Source of the DNA: Undaria pinnatifida
Taxonomy: Eukaryota > Sar > Phaeophyceae > Laminariales > Alariaceae
Assembly (NCBI GenBank): GCA_012845835.1
Contig: JABAKD010000009.1
Location: forward strand, 3,721,324 to 3,785,323
DNA: 64,000 nt
Reading direction: 5' to 3'
The notes under the pieces were generated by a model. It was not told the DNA's origin. It saw nothing but the letters and a program-made list of their open reading frames with translations, and ran no database searches. A program made the translations under genes and the position numbers. This document shows positions 12,451 to 22,655 of the stretch, one piece after another (positions within the stretch are counted from its first letter, which is position 1; each line of letters opens with the position of its first letter).

Positions 12451-12920
12451 CTCGCACGCAAACAACCACCTCGTGGGTGCATTTTGGGACACACACACGA
12501 ACACCAACACACTCTACACTGCTAGCAGTAGCATACAAGCACCCTTCGGCTGGCCTGCCAACCCAGCGCTGGTGGTGCATGCGCTGGAACGTTCGCGCCT
12601 CTGCTGTTCGATCCTGCTACATCACGATGCGGGACAACAACAAAAAAAACAACACAACACACAAACATTTCACTTCGTTGTGCCCTGGGCTGCGGACAAA
12701 AAAATCCCTTCCCAAAAAACGCTCCTCGTCCTTACAAAACCATAAAATTCAAACGGCTGCGATTCAAATCAAACGGCGTGACGAACCACACCCTCGCACG
12801 CAAACAACCACCTCGTGGGTGCATTTTGGGACACACACACGAACACCAACACACTCTACACTGCTAGTAGTAGCATACAAGCACCCTTCGGCTGGCCTGC
12901 CAACCCAGCGCTGGTGGTCT
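12450..12920 (+). repeat. 342-bp offset duplication immediately upstream of the gene
   Basis: 12,450-12,578 is almost identical to 12,792-12,920, offset by 342 bases. The second copy ends 26 bases before the proposed start codon at 12,946. Confidence 0.8.
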
Positions 12921-12945
12921 CCGGAGCGTGCTGTGGGTGTCTGCT

Positions 12946-15900
12946 ATGAGCCCTATCGCTCGTTCTACGCTCCTCCTCCTCTGCGGCTGCGTGTTCTTCG
13001 CCCTCTTCAAACGTCACGGCGTACCACCACCTGGTGCTGCGTTTGAATCTCTGCACAACATGCAGCGGAACGTCCTCACAGCAGAGCGGTATCTTGACGA
13101 CTGGGGAGACCAACTGTTCCAATACACATTTGCAGGGTTCTCTCTGCCTCATCGCTTGGAGTTCGTCCTACATCCTTCCGCCTTGCGAGGGCAACAACAA
13201 TCCATTCAGCAATTGCACTGCCCGAATGGCCTCGTTCTACAGCGCCGGAACACTCGCACTGTTCCTTGCAGGGGGGATGGCAACTGCGGCTGGCACTCTC
13301 TGCTCAACGGGAACTGCACCTTCTTGGGACAGGTATGTACACGGCATTGCTTATACGCTACGCACTCAGCATGGTCACAGCTGTGTTTGTATGTACAGCG
13401 GCGTGCACACCGCTCTCGCCGCGTGTGTAGAGTACGTACATGTGTAGCGCAGCAGTACTCCCGTGTGTTTGCGTTTGTAGCATACCCGTACGTCTTCGAA
13501 CCTGCTATAGTCTACTACCTCACCTTCCACCAGCGTTCCTGCGGTGCAAATGCGTTCCGTCACCTGTGTATCCGTCATCTCCTATGTATGTAGGCGTCTC
13601 CAGCTACGTGTGTGCGTCCTGTGCTTGCGTTTGTAGCATACGCGTGCGTGTTCGAAACTGTTCGAACCCGCCATACTACCTCACCTTCCACCGGCGTTCC
13701 TGGGGTGCAAATCCCTTCCGTCGCCTGTTTATGCGTCATGTCCTATGTGTGTAGGCGTCTCCAGCTACGTCTGGGCGTCCTGTAACAATGGTTCTTGTCT
13801 TTCAGCACGTTACATCCTACACCTGCGTACAACGTAACACATGCGCACATTGTCCTCACACCATGCGGCCTTGCGCGCCGAATTCTGCTGTTACCTTTAC
13901 AGGGGACTAAATACGAGCATCCTCTCGGCGACATTCTCCGCCTCAAAAATGAAATCGCCAACTTCATCGTGCTTCACGTGACCGCCGGGCGCGCCCTCTC
14001 TTTCACCGACTTGGTACGGCAATGTTCAGCCCCGGAGGGAAACCCCCCTCTTCGTCTCCTCATGGGAAACCGGGCGCGTATGATGGGTTTCGATGTGCTC
14101 GACGCCATCGACAATATCAAGCACTTCTCCGACTTAGAGACTCATCTGCGCCAAAATTTGTTCCCACCTAGACGGTATCTCTCGCTGGGCGTGCTTCCGG
14201 CTGTTGCCGAGGCCTTGGAGGCTACCATCGTCGTCTGGGTTAGAGGCCCTGCGGACACCCTCGTCGTCCACCGCTCCATCCAGCAGGTGTGCTTGAGGAG
14301 TGTCCACCGCACTGATCATATTAAGCTTTACTTCGACTACGTACACTAGGCTTCGTCCCTCTGATTTCCCCAAACTTAGGCCTCCATCGCACGTTCCCAC
14401 GTTCCTTACAGGGGTCTACTGCAACCATCTACTCCCACCGCGCCTCCGTCAAAACCATCACCCTGTATTTCTACAACTCCGCTAACCCTAGCGATACCCG
14501 CGTCCACGACTGGGCGGCGACCTATTCCGGCCACTTCGAGCTGCAGCGCCGTCGCAGAGAGAGTTTGCCACCGTCGTGCTCGGAAGCGACCCTGGCCTAT
14601 ACTATTTGAGCGGCCGCGCTGGACTCGGAAAGTCGCACGTGGCTCGCTTCCTCGTCGACGCCTTCCGCAGCATGGGACAGCGCGTGGCCGTCACCGGAAC
14701 AACGTCTACCGCCGCGGGGAACATAGGCGGCGTCACGCTTCATCGCTTCCTCCAGCTCTCCAACGGATTCGAGTCTGGCCTCAACCCATCTAACCCTCTC
14801 TGGCCCGCACTTCAAGATATCACCGTCCTCATCATCGACGAGATATCCATGGCCACAGCGCACTTGCTTGCCGCTACGGATCATGTCCTGCGGCGAGCGG
14901 CTCTACCACACAAACGGCGCGTGCCGTTCGGGGGGAGAACTGTTATCGCCATTGGGGACCTCTGCCAGCTACCGCCGGTGCCTCCTCGGCTTTTCGGAGT
15001 GGTCTACAACAACTGCGCCGTGTATGTCTTAGGCCTTTGGGCCAAGTTCAGAATACACGAGCTACGGGAAAACTTTCGACAACAGGACGATCCCGAATTA
15101 CAGGCCTGTCGAGACGACCTGCACGACGGCGTGGATGCCGGGGTCGCGTGGGACGTCCTCTTCGACCGGGTGGTGGGCCTCGTCGGCAACGACACCCTGG
15201 AGCACACCACACAGGACTCCCTCGTCAACGCCGCACAGGCAACACCCTGCATCGCCCCCTACAAGAGAAGCAGTCCCGACCAAGACGACACGGTACCTCA
15301 GTGCCACGAGATTCACGAAGACTACCTGCGTGCGCTTGAGGACGCCGGGGAAGAGGCGAGGATTCTACACGCCCAGGCTTTTGTCAAGCACAACGGCGCC
15401 AAGCTGAAGCGAGACAAAGGCCGTCATCCGATCGTCCTCGAGCACGCGGACTTGCCCGACACACTGGTCCTGCACCAAGGGCTAAAGGTGAGGGTTCGCG
15501 TCCGACCTCCACCTGCGGCGATCGGAGCAACAAGTTCACTAACGTTTCGCGTTTACCATGCAAAACCTAACGCTTCCATCCCTACTCCTCGCGTGCCAAC
15601 TTCACGCCTCTCAGATAGTCATCACTAAAAATGTCGACCAACAGCGGGGGGTCGTCAACGCTACCTGTGGCGTCGTTAGAGGTTGGCAGGATACCGACGC
15701 CTCCTTAGAAGCCGAGGCACACGAGACCACCCTCGCTCATAAAAGGCCGGCGTGGGTTGAGGTAGAGCTAACGGCTGGTAAGGGGAAAGGGAGCAGAGTC
15801 AAGTTGCAGCCTTTCGAGGACAAGGCCGTATGGGTTCCGTTCTGCAGGGGAGTTGCCGTCAGCGGAGCGTACATAGTGAAACAGTGGCCGCTCATGGTCG

Positions 15901-16316
15901 CCGCTTGTATGACCATACATAGGGTACAGGGTGTTGGGTTCGAGCGGGTTGCCGTGTGGATTCCGAGTAGAGGATTCTTCGCCCAGGGCCAGGGGTACAC
16001 CGCTGTACCTAGGGGTAAAACTCTTGGGAGCCTATTCATAGTCTTGCCGAGTGCTGTATTGCGCGACAGAGGCGCCGCCCGCGATTTCATGAAGGAGGCC
16101 TTCCACCCCCCAATGGACGCCATCAACGCGCTCGCGGAACTGCGCCGAAAAGCGCCAGCGACAGTAACCATCGACACGCGGGGGAGAAGAGTGGCGTACG
16201 CCACCCTATGGGACGCACGGGAAGCGTTTGACGCCCCCGACGGTTGGAGAGGGCTTCGGCCTCGGGACGTTCACAGTAGTGGCCATGGATTGCAGGGGGT
16301 CTACAACGTAAACTAA
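12946..16316 (+). CDS. OTU cysteine protease-Pif1-like helicase fusion (4 exons)
   Basis: Proposed exons are 12,946-13,332, 13,903-14,286, 14,412-15,487 and 15,615-16,316, about 848 residues. Exon 1 ends in an OTU protease box, GDGNCGWHSL, with the likely catalytic Cys codon at 13,285. Exon 3 begins with the OTU end, SGHFELQ, with the likely catalytic His codon at 14,532. The helicase follows: Walker A GRAGLGKS (Lys codon 14,630), TGTTSTAA, TLHRF, Walker B LIIDEIS, PFGG, GDLCQLPPV and ELRENFRQ. Exon 4 supplies ITKNVDQQRGVVN and MTIHRVQG. Known Pif1/RecD-family proteins are ATP-dependent 5'-3' DNA helicases, and OTU enzymes cleave ubiquitin-like chains. The YVALSR-type motif VI reads YTAVPRGK, so its usual Ser is Pro. 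One two-base frame break lies at 14,556-14,563. The start is the first ATG in frame and could lie further upstream. Domain identity is more certain than the exact exon ends. Confidence 0.75.
13333..13902 (+). other. Intron 1 of the OTU-Pif1 gene
   Basis: Donor CAG|GTATGT at 13,333 and acceptor CTTTACAG|GG at 13,902. Both flanking exons are in phase 0, and removal joins the OTU catalytic box to the rest of the domain. An alternative acceptor, TTTCAG at 13,805, would put the following exon out of frame. Confidence 0.65.
13471..13784 (+). repeat. 156-bp tandem repeat within intron 1, two copies
   Basis: GCGTTTGTAGCATAC occurs at 13,471 and 13,627. Each copy ends with the shared TAGGCGTCTCCAGCTACG motif (about 13,591 and 13,754). 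The two copies are clearly similar but not identical. Confidence 0.75.
14287..14411 (+). other. Intron 2 of the OTU-Pif1 gene
   Basis: Donor CAG|GTGTGC at 14,287, acceptor CCTTACAG|GG at 14,411, 125 bases, phase 0. Without splicing the frame stops at 14,349 before the OTU His motif; with it, the frame continues into SGHFELQ. Confidence 0.65.
14556..14563 (+). other. Frame break at an (AG)4 run
   Basis: The OTU part reads in the frame of position 14,412, and the helicase part in the frame of 14,576. They differ by two bases, exactly one AG unit of this dinucleotide run. A slippage mutation, a sequencing error or programmed frameshifting would each fit; the first two are more likely. Confidence 0.65.
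15488..15614 (+). other. Intron 3 of the OTU-Pif1 gene
   Basis: Donor AAG|GTGAGG at 15,488, acceptor CCTCTCAG|AT at 15,614, 127 bases, phase 0. Removal joins the sequence ending HQGLK to IVITKNV, matching the usual spacing of Pif1 helicases before their TKN motif. Confidence 0.75.
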
Positions 16317-16538
16317 GTTTGGTCAAGCGAACTACGTCTGTAGCGATGAACATTCCACCAGTCAAGTGTGACAAAACATTCCGCCACTCCCGACCATCGT
16401 CAAGTGACTTCTCGGCCGGTCAAATGTGTTAAAACTTTCCGCCACTGCCGACGATCGCCAAGTGCCTTCTCGCGCAGCGAGTCACCAGTCATGTGTGACA
16501 AAAAACTTCTCCTCTTTACACCAAAAAGCACTTGACGA
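16317..16538 (+). repeat. Iteron-like repeats at the right end of the element
   Basis: GTCAAGTG or one- to two-base variants start at 16,322, 16,361, 16,399, 16,419, 16,457 and 16,488, and the inverted form CACTTGAC is at 16,529-16,536, two to six bases inside the junction. A 58-bp unit (16,361-16,418) is repeated once and partly a third time. Such clusters can bind a replication or transposition protein; that role is inferred. Confidence 0.6.
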
Positions 16539-16800
16539 AACATGTATTGTTTCGGTGGGATCTCGGAAAGTCCACATATTCGGAGATATATCGTACATGG
16601 CTGCACGTGGTGCGGACCATTCGAGTACACCGACTACAGATTGTCGTTTAAACGGGGAAACGTTTGATGTTATCAGTATTCGTACGAGGGAGATTAGCAC
16701 AAACGTAAGCGATACACCAGTGCTCATGCATGACGCGTTCAACGATAACGGCACCTGATTTCGTTAGACGTGTTCTGTTTAACGGGGATCCTCAACTGAA
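16538..16800 (+). repeat. Block H, copy 1, right part
   Basis: Continues the match to 22,395-22,655 and 56,020-56,280 after the insertion; CACATATTCGGA is at 16,573, and a shared GGTGCGGACCATTC-type motif follows. No gene seen. Confidence 0.7.
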
Positions 16801-17130
16801 TCAATTATTGTAATGACTACGACACTACCCCAAATCGTTGAAATACCACAAATTCTGTGATATATATCCTACGGAGGCCATCGGAATGTTCAGTTTTCCT
16901 CAAATTCAGATTTCGCAAGCCATGCAGCTAATCTGGGACAAGGATGCACATCGCGGCCCCGGCTCTTTCTCTTGTGATATGAGCTGCAGAGGTGGCAACT
17001 TAGTGGCTGCACAAGTCAATTGCAGTGGAAAAGGGACTTCGAGAGTTTGCAAAGTGGCGGTTTCGTCCAAAAAGGGGAAGACTAAAGCGAAGGAAAAAAA
17101 AATGGCGATGAAGGAGATTCGAGGAAAGAC
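16800..17130 (+). repeat. Block I, copy 1
   Basis: Matches 56,280-56,600, including AAGGATGCACATCG (16,939) and GCAGAGGTGGC (16,986). The first 60 bases also match 22,655-22,715. Confidence 0.65.
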
Positions 17131-17560
17131 AAGGTACTCCGATTTTCTTGAATCCGAGAGGGTAATAAATACATACACATCTAGACTGGCTACCTCCCAA
17201 TAGTAGCACATGGCCGAGGTATCACCATGAAGATGGCCCTAGAACTGGTGAGTGCCCTTAGCGCGATATCAACATTCCGGGGTGAACATTCAATACGTTC
17301 AGTGCCCTGGCCTATGTAGTGCAAACACGGGGTACTTCTCTACCCACCCTACCGTATGTACCGTTCGTACTTCATGTACTGCATGTGAGCGATGCAACGT
17401 ACGATACGGGTGTAGCAAATATTTCAGAAAATGGTTTACCTGAACATCATTATGGCTTCGTATTTGTTAACCGCTGTGTACCTCATAATACCCAGGCCGC
17501 CATAATGTGGACGATCGGGATATTTTCACAGTGTTGCTCGACGTTAGGTTCTTGATGAGG
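17130..17560. other. No gene or clear repeat seen
   Basis: Only short unconserved open frames. Position between blocks I and J suggests degraded macro-unit sequence. Confidence 0.4.
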
Positions 17561-17990
17561 TACGCAGATATCCTCGAGCGAGAGTTTTAGGAACCAAAAT
17601 CATATGCCGCTTACTCTAGAATGTGTCTACACTCCTTAGATCTGCCGGAAAGGCAGACGTGCGCCATTAGGCAGACAGCAATTCATCTCCAGGTACCCCG
17701 TACGTCCATATTAGAGCACTATACGGAGAAACGCCCTAACCAAAATAAAAACCGTGCCGTAATATAGCAAAACCGCCGGAATCAAAAATATATTGTAGAG
17801 TATAATAATCAATCGTGAATCGCCTACCATCTCCGGAGAACTCGTATGCGGTTACATCCATATATTATCTTGATGAACAGTAATTATAGAGACCCATAGG
17901 AAACCATCCAGCCCTCAAAAGGGGTCGGGATATATTCCAGTAACGATTAAGGTGTTTCACAAGAGGAAAAAGGGCTGAGCGCGTCACTTA
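17560..17990 (+). repeat. Block J, copy 1 (short, degraded)
   Basis: The stretch around TCCGGAGAACTCGTATGCGG (17,831) matches 25,381, 47,166 and 59,488. The stretch near 17,915-17,945 matches 25,565-25,610. Confidence 0.5.
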
Positions 17991-18059
17991 TCGTGACGTG
18001 TCAGTGTCTTACGGTGACAAAAATACTCCTCAAAGCCATCGCGAGTCGCCGGAATGACT

Positions 18060-19410
18060 GTTGCGAACGAGAGAACATTCAGCCGGACGAACAGTGTGGG
18101 TTTAACCCCAAAGCTCGACGGTTGACATGATATACGTAGAAGGACGACTGCAGGAACTGACGCGGGAGAAAGACACCCCCTTGTACTTGTGCTTTATCGA
18201 CCCCACCAAGGCGTACATTACTTCGTCGACCGAACATTTCAGTGGGATGTCCTTGCTTGTTTTGACGTTCCACCGAGACTGCTCGCCGTCATGCGCCAAT
18301 TCCACGACGGCATGCAAGCATGCGTGCCGTTGGATGATGGGGAGTTTTCGGGTAAGGTCGACGTGGGGCAAGGTGCTCAGGCAAGGACGCGTGCTCGCGC
18401 CACAGCTGTTCAACATGATCTTCAGGGCAGGACTGCGTGCGGAAAAGAAACGCTTCCTCGCCGATGCAGCCATCATGGACAACATGGTGCAGCTCCAACA
18501 AAAGGAGAAAGGCGAGAAGAAGTGTACTCCACCCACAGGCAAGGTCAACGAAAAGAGGGGGAATGTGGATGATGAGGTGCATATAATATGAGGTATGCTC
18601 TACGCTGACGATGAGGGCATCCTATCGCGATCATCAGAAGTGCTCGAAATGATGATGAGGGTGGACGTGACCGCTTGCTTGGCGTGAAGGCTTACAATCT
18701 CCGAGGCGAAAGCAAAGATTATCTGCCCGCAAACCAGGGGCGGGGGGTTGAAGTCGTTCAAACTCCATGCAGCGGCCAGGAATACAAACAAACTATCGAG
18801 GTTAGGTACTTGGACGGGGCTGCGACCGCAGACAGATATATTAGCATTGAAAAACCGCGTCGTCTTCAGAGGGCCTGTGCGTGCTTCCAGCTGTACAAAA
18901 TGGAAATCTATAATCGCACGGGTGTGCGCTCACGGTTGAAGGTGCGGTTGTTGAACGTCAAGTGGTCGAGACACCACTCTATGGTTGCATGGTGTAGAGC
19001 CAGAACAAGATTTCTTATTACAGAATACAACGGGTTCACCACTCCACGATGCTCAAATGCCTCGGGTCACGGAAACGGGAAGCCGACAAACACACGTTGT
19101 CGTACGCTGACGCGCTTTCAAGAGCATAGAGTCGATAGTGCGCGAACAGAATACATTTTTTGCGAGATTCGTAGCTTCGAGGAGCGTGTGCCGCAGAGGG
19201 TGATGTTCGGAGAGCATGTTGGGGTTTGGAGCTACTCAGGGGGGCTAGAGAAGGACTGACTGGATCGTCTTGAAGAAGATATGTCTGTCTTCGGAAAAAA
19301 ACTTTGAAGTGTGGCAGAAGGCTGAACAGAAGGCCGGCAGATGGATTCGACGAGTAGAGGATACAGCAAGTTACACATGACAAAATTGCATGAGACGAAA
19401 GAGACGGAGA
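18060..19410 (+). pseudogene. Reverse transcriptase remnant, LINE copy 1
   Basis: Motif A reads CFIDPTKAY (18,189-18,215), followed by an RQFHDGMQACV segment (about 18,291-18,330) and the motif C YADDEG (18,601-18,618). The C-terminal part has VMFGEHVG at about 19,200. The order matches non-LTR reverse transcriptases, but the reading frame shifts several times and contains stops, so it cannot be functional. The catalytic Asp of motif A and both Asp of YADD are retained, though YITS replaces the usual YDSV after motif A. Confidence 0.75.
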
Positions 19411-20219
19411 ACAGCAGAGCGGCGCGCAAGAGCCGTTGCCGCGTCATCCACTGTCAGCATATCTAAGTCAACGGGGGGGCGAGCTGGGGTGGAGGGAAGG
19501 AGGGAGGGGGGGAGTTGAGGGAGGGGATGGAGGGAGGGCAGGACGGCGGAGGAGGTAGTGATGAGGGGGCGGGTGGGAGGGCGGGAGGGGGGGAGACGGG
19601 AAGAGGGGGTAGAGGGGGGCGGGAGCGTGGGAGATGGGAGTACAGAAGGGGGGGGGGGGGTGGCGTCCTGCTCAAGAGGCTGAAGTCTGGTTCTGGCCAT
19701 CGGCGTGATGAAATTGTGGGCCTTCCAATGGGCGTCACAAGTTAGCGTAAGGCCGCCATGACTTGTCTGTCTCGTTTCGTTCTGCCCCTTGTGCCACTGA
19801 TGCACTTGATACCCTCTATGAGCCCAATCCCGTCCTGAGTCAGTTCCTAGGGTTTGCTAGTATGACGTTGTATCTATTTTCCTTTCATTACTTCCTCTTA
19901 TTGTCCTGTCTTTTCAAGCTTTTCTCGCCTTTTCTTTTAAATACTTTTTCGCTTTCTTTTGCGTCCTTTCATGACCCATACTTTCTCTTCTTGAAATTTG
20001 TTTCTATGTTCCAATTGAATTGCAGCTGACGTGCGTGTACGTAGTGATAGATACTACGTGTAATATATACGTCGTAGTTTTTCTTGGGTGGCAAGCTGTG
20101 TAGCCGTTTTTTCCAGCACGAATAGTCAGACGTATACCTCCATGAACGTGGAACATCGTAGGATTAGTCTCCATTTCCCTTTTTGGAAGGTTCCAGGCGG
20201 AGGCTTGAATGGCGTCAGT

Positions 20220-20705
20220 TGCGACATAACCCCGAAAGTGTCAGATTTATCCCCTCAATATATTTATAGCTTTAACGCACAAACTGCCCGCCCGTCCGCC
20301 ATCCCCCGTCCCCCCCCCCTCCAACCCCGCTCTCCCCCCCGCCTCCAACCCCGCTCTCTTTAAATCAAACCCAGGCCCCCACGTCCATCAATACTCCGCC
20401 CTCCCTTCACCGGTTATTCGACTTACATGATTAATTTTATAAACAGATGCATTTCCCTCCACAGCTGTCAAATTTTGTCCCCCTCAGAAACGAGTTTTAT
20501 AGTTTCCGCGCATGAACTGACTAACATCACCCTGTTGACCCTCATAGCTACACTGTAGTTGCAAGGGGGGTCGCCGACCTATATTCTCAATGAGGGTACA
20601 CAACCCGTACTACGCGCGATCGGAGTATCACACGTCACACGCATCTTGCAAAGATGAGTTCCGACAAAATATTCGATCGCACAGCTGGAGTGTACTTTGA
20701 TATTT
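20220..20705 (+). mobile_element. D-family element inside LINE copy 1
   Basis: Inverted with respect to 9,053-9,730. The LINE copy in unit 2 lacks it at the matching point (about 45,955), which gives an empty site. A shortened remnant lies at the same place in LINE copy 3 (54,247-54,365). Confidence 0.65.
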
Positions 20706-20869
20706 TATATATACGTGTACCTTTTATTATTTGTTTGTGGTGTTACCCTGGGGTATTCCTCATCTCCAGAGTGACTGGAGATTGTCCTGTGACCACGGAA
20801 TTGATTGTGCGAGTTAATGTGAGAACAAAAACAACAAGAACAATGACAACAACAGCAACAATGTTAGTC

Positions 20870-21730
20870 AACGTGGTCCGTTGTTGCGGCAGGACGGAGA
20901 TGCGGTGCACTCAATTAAAGCGTAACCGTAATCCTTCAAACCTATGATCCCCGTATCCCTCAGATGCCGCGGCGGAGCACTTGGGTTCACTCATCAGTCA
21001 CACATCGCGTGAACAGACCACGAAGGGCAAGCGCGAGGCCAGGTGAGGTGTTTGACGAGCGGCATAAAGGGTGAGCCGCATGGTACTCAGAACCACTGGT
21101 GAGCCAGACTTCCGCAACTCGTGCAAACTCTCTTGCGTACCCGATAAAGGATTGTAATGGGCATGCCTACTAGAGACTTTTGCGGTCACCTCTAGAGACA
21201 GCAACGGGGATCCCTTTTAGGCCCACGTGATTAAATGACTTTGATACATTCCAGCCAAGCAACATGCGCGTCTCTTGTGCGGTTCCAGGTTCGACGATGA
21301 GCTTCGCAACGAAATAGAGAGAATGCTGGTACTTCTGCTCTAACAACTAAAAAACCAAATTTTCAAATCTTTCGCAAATACGTCTGGTTCTCGCACGAAA
21401 TCGTTAAAGGCCATACTTCAGCCACTGTTTGAGTAGACTCGTCTCATGATTTTAGGTGGGGGTATGGATAAAAAAAATCCGTGATTTCGTTACTTGTTTA
21501 GAAACGTCAACTACTTTCTCTTTGACTCTACGGTCCTCAAACCACGTCATGCCCTCGAGGCGGAAGAACGACAAGAGATCCAAGGATGAGAACCTGCTGA
21601 TGGTCAACGGGGCAATGGAAATGACCGCATTATTATCGAGGCAGGTTTGTCGTGATTCAAATGTATTTATCGATATCAACATATCTACCCTGAAGTCAAG
21701 GGCAGAAAAAATTGTATTACGTACAAGGTT
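20870..21730 (+). repeat. Block F, copy 2 (right half)
   Basis: Begins at GTCAACG, immediately after the LINE CAA tail. Matches 40,494-41,270, 54,485-55,380 and 8,200-8,950. TGGTCAACGGGGCAATG near 21,601 is a good landmark. No gene seen. Confidence 0.7.
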
Positions 21731-22655
21731 ATATATTGATTGGCATACCTCCTCTTCCGTAATTCGGTTCGCGCACTTCGAAATTCATTCCAAAAAGAGT
21801 TTTTGATAAACCGAAACGAACTTGGATATAAAACGCTCTAGATGATTTCCGCTCACAAAGTACTAAATGATAGCGGGAGGATGGTCCGTAATTTACACCA
21901 ACCATAGGACTTGCAACTTGATACGGTAGAGGTGTACAACTTCCGGAAGCAGAAAACAACTGCACCTACATTCGTTTTCAATCGACAAACTACCCATTGT
22001 CCTTCCAACCCCATCTTGTTTATCCCACATCAAAGCCAAGTTCGGCCGTCCGTCAGGGAGTTTTTTTTTGTGTGCGTGTTCTCCAAACCAGGTATTGTGT
22101 GTGGTGTAGCGATTTATAAGTACAAAGCCCTGGAACAATTGGTGCGCATCTTTGCCACGCTATTCCTTCAACTGTAACATCCGTCGATAAAACGACCTCG
22201 TCTTGAGTACCACAAATGCTACGACTGTGGCGGTTTATTCGTGTTAAACGAATACGGTGTTGGTTGGAGGGTTCCTGAAGTAAGGAACAAGCCAGCATTG
22301 CTGGTGTACTATACCCTATTGTATTCCGCGTTATACATCCACCAGATCATGCGTCGGTTGGTCAGGGTACATTTCAGTTGTCCTCCAAATATGTTTTTGG
22401 TTGAGCCTCCGGAAGTTCACATATTCGGAGATACCAGGTACCTCGTGCATGGCCTCACGTGGTACGGACCATTCAAGTACACAGACTACAGACTGGCGTT
22501 TGAACGGGGAACTTTTTGATTTTACCAGTGTTCCTACCAGGAGGGTTGACAGAAACGAAGGCGATACACCAGTGCTCATGCATGACGCGTGCAACGACAA
22601 CGGCTGTAGGTTTCGCACGGACGTTTTCCGTTTGGCGGGGATCCTGTAGAAAGTC
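21730..22655 (+). repeat. Block H, copy 2 (uninterrupted)
   Basis: Matches 55,380-56,280 throughout and 10,635-11,220 plus 16,538-16,800. This copy supplies the empty site, at about 22,388, for the OTU-Pif1 insertion. Confidence 0.75.

Larger units (their letters stand above)
11220..16538 (+). mobile_element. Inserted element of about 5.3 kb carrying the OTU-Pif1 gene
   Basis: Paralogous sites at about 22,388 and 56,016 are uninterrupted across this position, giving two empty sites. The insert holds near-identical duplications at its left, a single intron-containing gene and iteron-like repeats at its right. CAT occurs at both junctions (near 11,220 and 16,541), too short to be called a target duplication. 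I see no terminal inverted repeats, no convincing Helitron TC...CTRR ends, and no Rep (HUH) or DDE transposase. A Helitron-like origin is possible because that class uses Pif1-type helicases and some members carry OTU domains, but it is not shown. Confidence 0.6.
18003..20870 (+). mobile_element. LINE-type non-LTR retrotransposon, copy 1 (5'-truncated)
   Basis: Reverse transcriptase remnants (18,060-19,410) are followed by a polypurine G-rich tract (19,473-19,663), a conserved 3' segment (19,680-19,866), a T-rich tract (19,865-20,020), a hairpin ACGTAGT/ACTACGT at 20,039-20,059, a D-family insertion (20,220-20,705) and a CAA-rich tail (20,824-20,862). The order is shared with the copies at 45,015 and 52,145. 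No endonuclease domain remains. Confidence 0.75.

Noticed and set aside
13034-13447. Second open frame overlapping OTU exon 1
   Set aside because: It is out of frame with the GDGNCGWHSL box and is a shadow of the real exon.
15737-16204. 155-codon minus frame over the helicase C-terminal exon
   Set aside because: Antisense shadow of a GC-rich coding exon that carries clear Pif1 motifs on the plus strand.
11220-16538. Calling the OTU-Pif1 insertion a Helitron outright
   Set aside because: No HUH Rep motif, and no TC start or CTRR end at the junctions inferred from the empty sites.
19371-19805. Proline-rich minus-strand frames opposite the G-rich LINE tract (also 45,143-45,490 and 53,519-53,824)
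   Set aside because: They are the complement of a G-rich tract and overlap one another in several frames; no sign of real coding.
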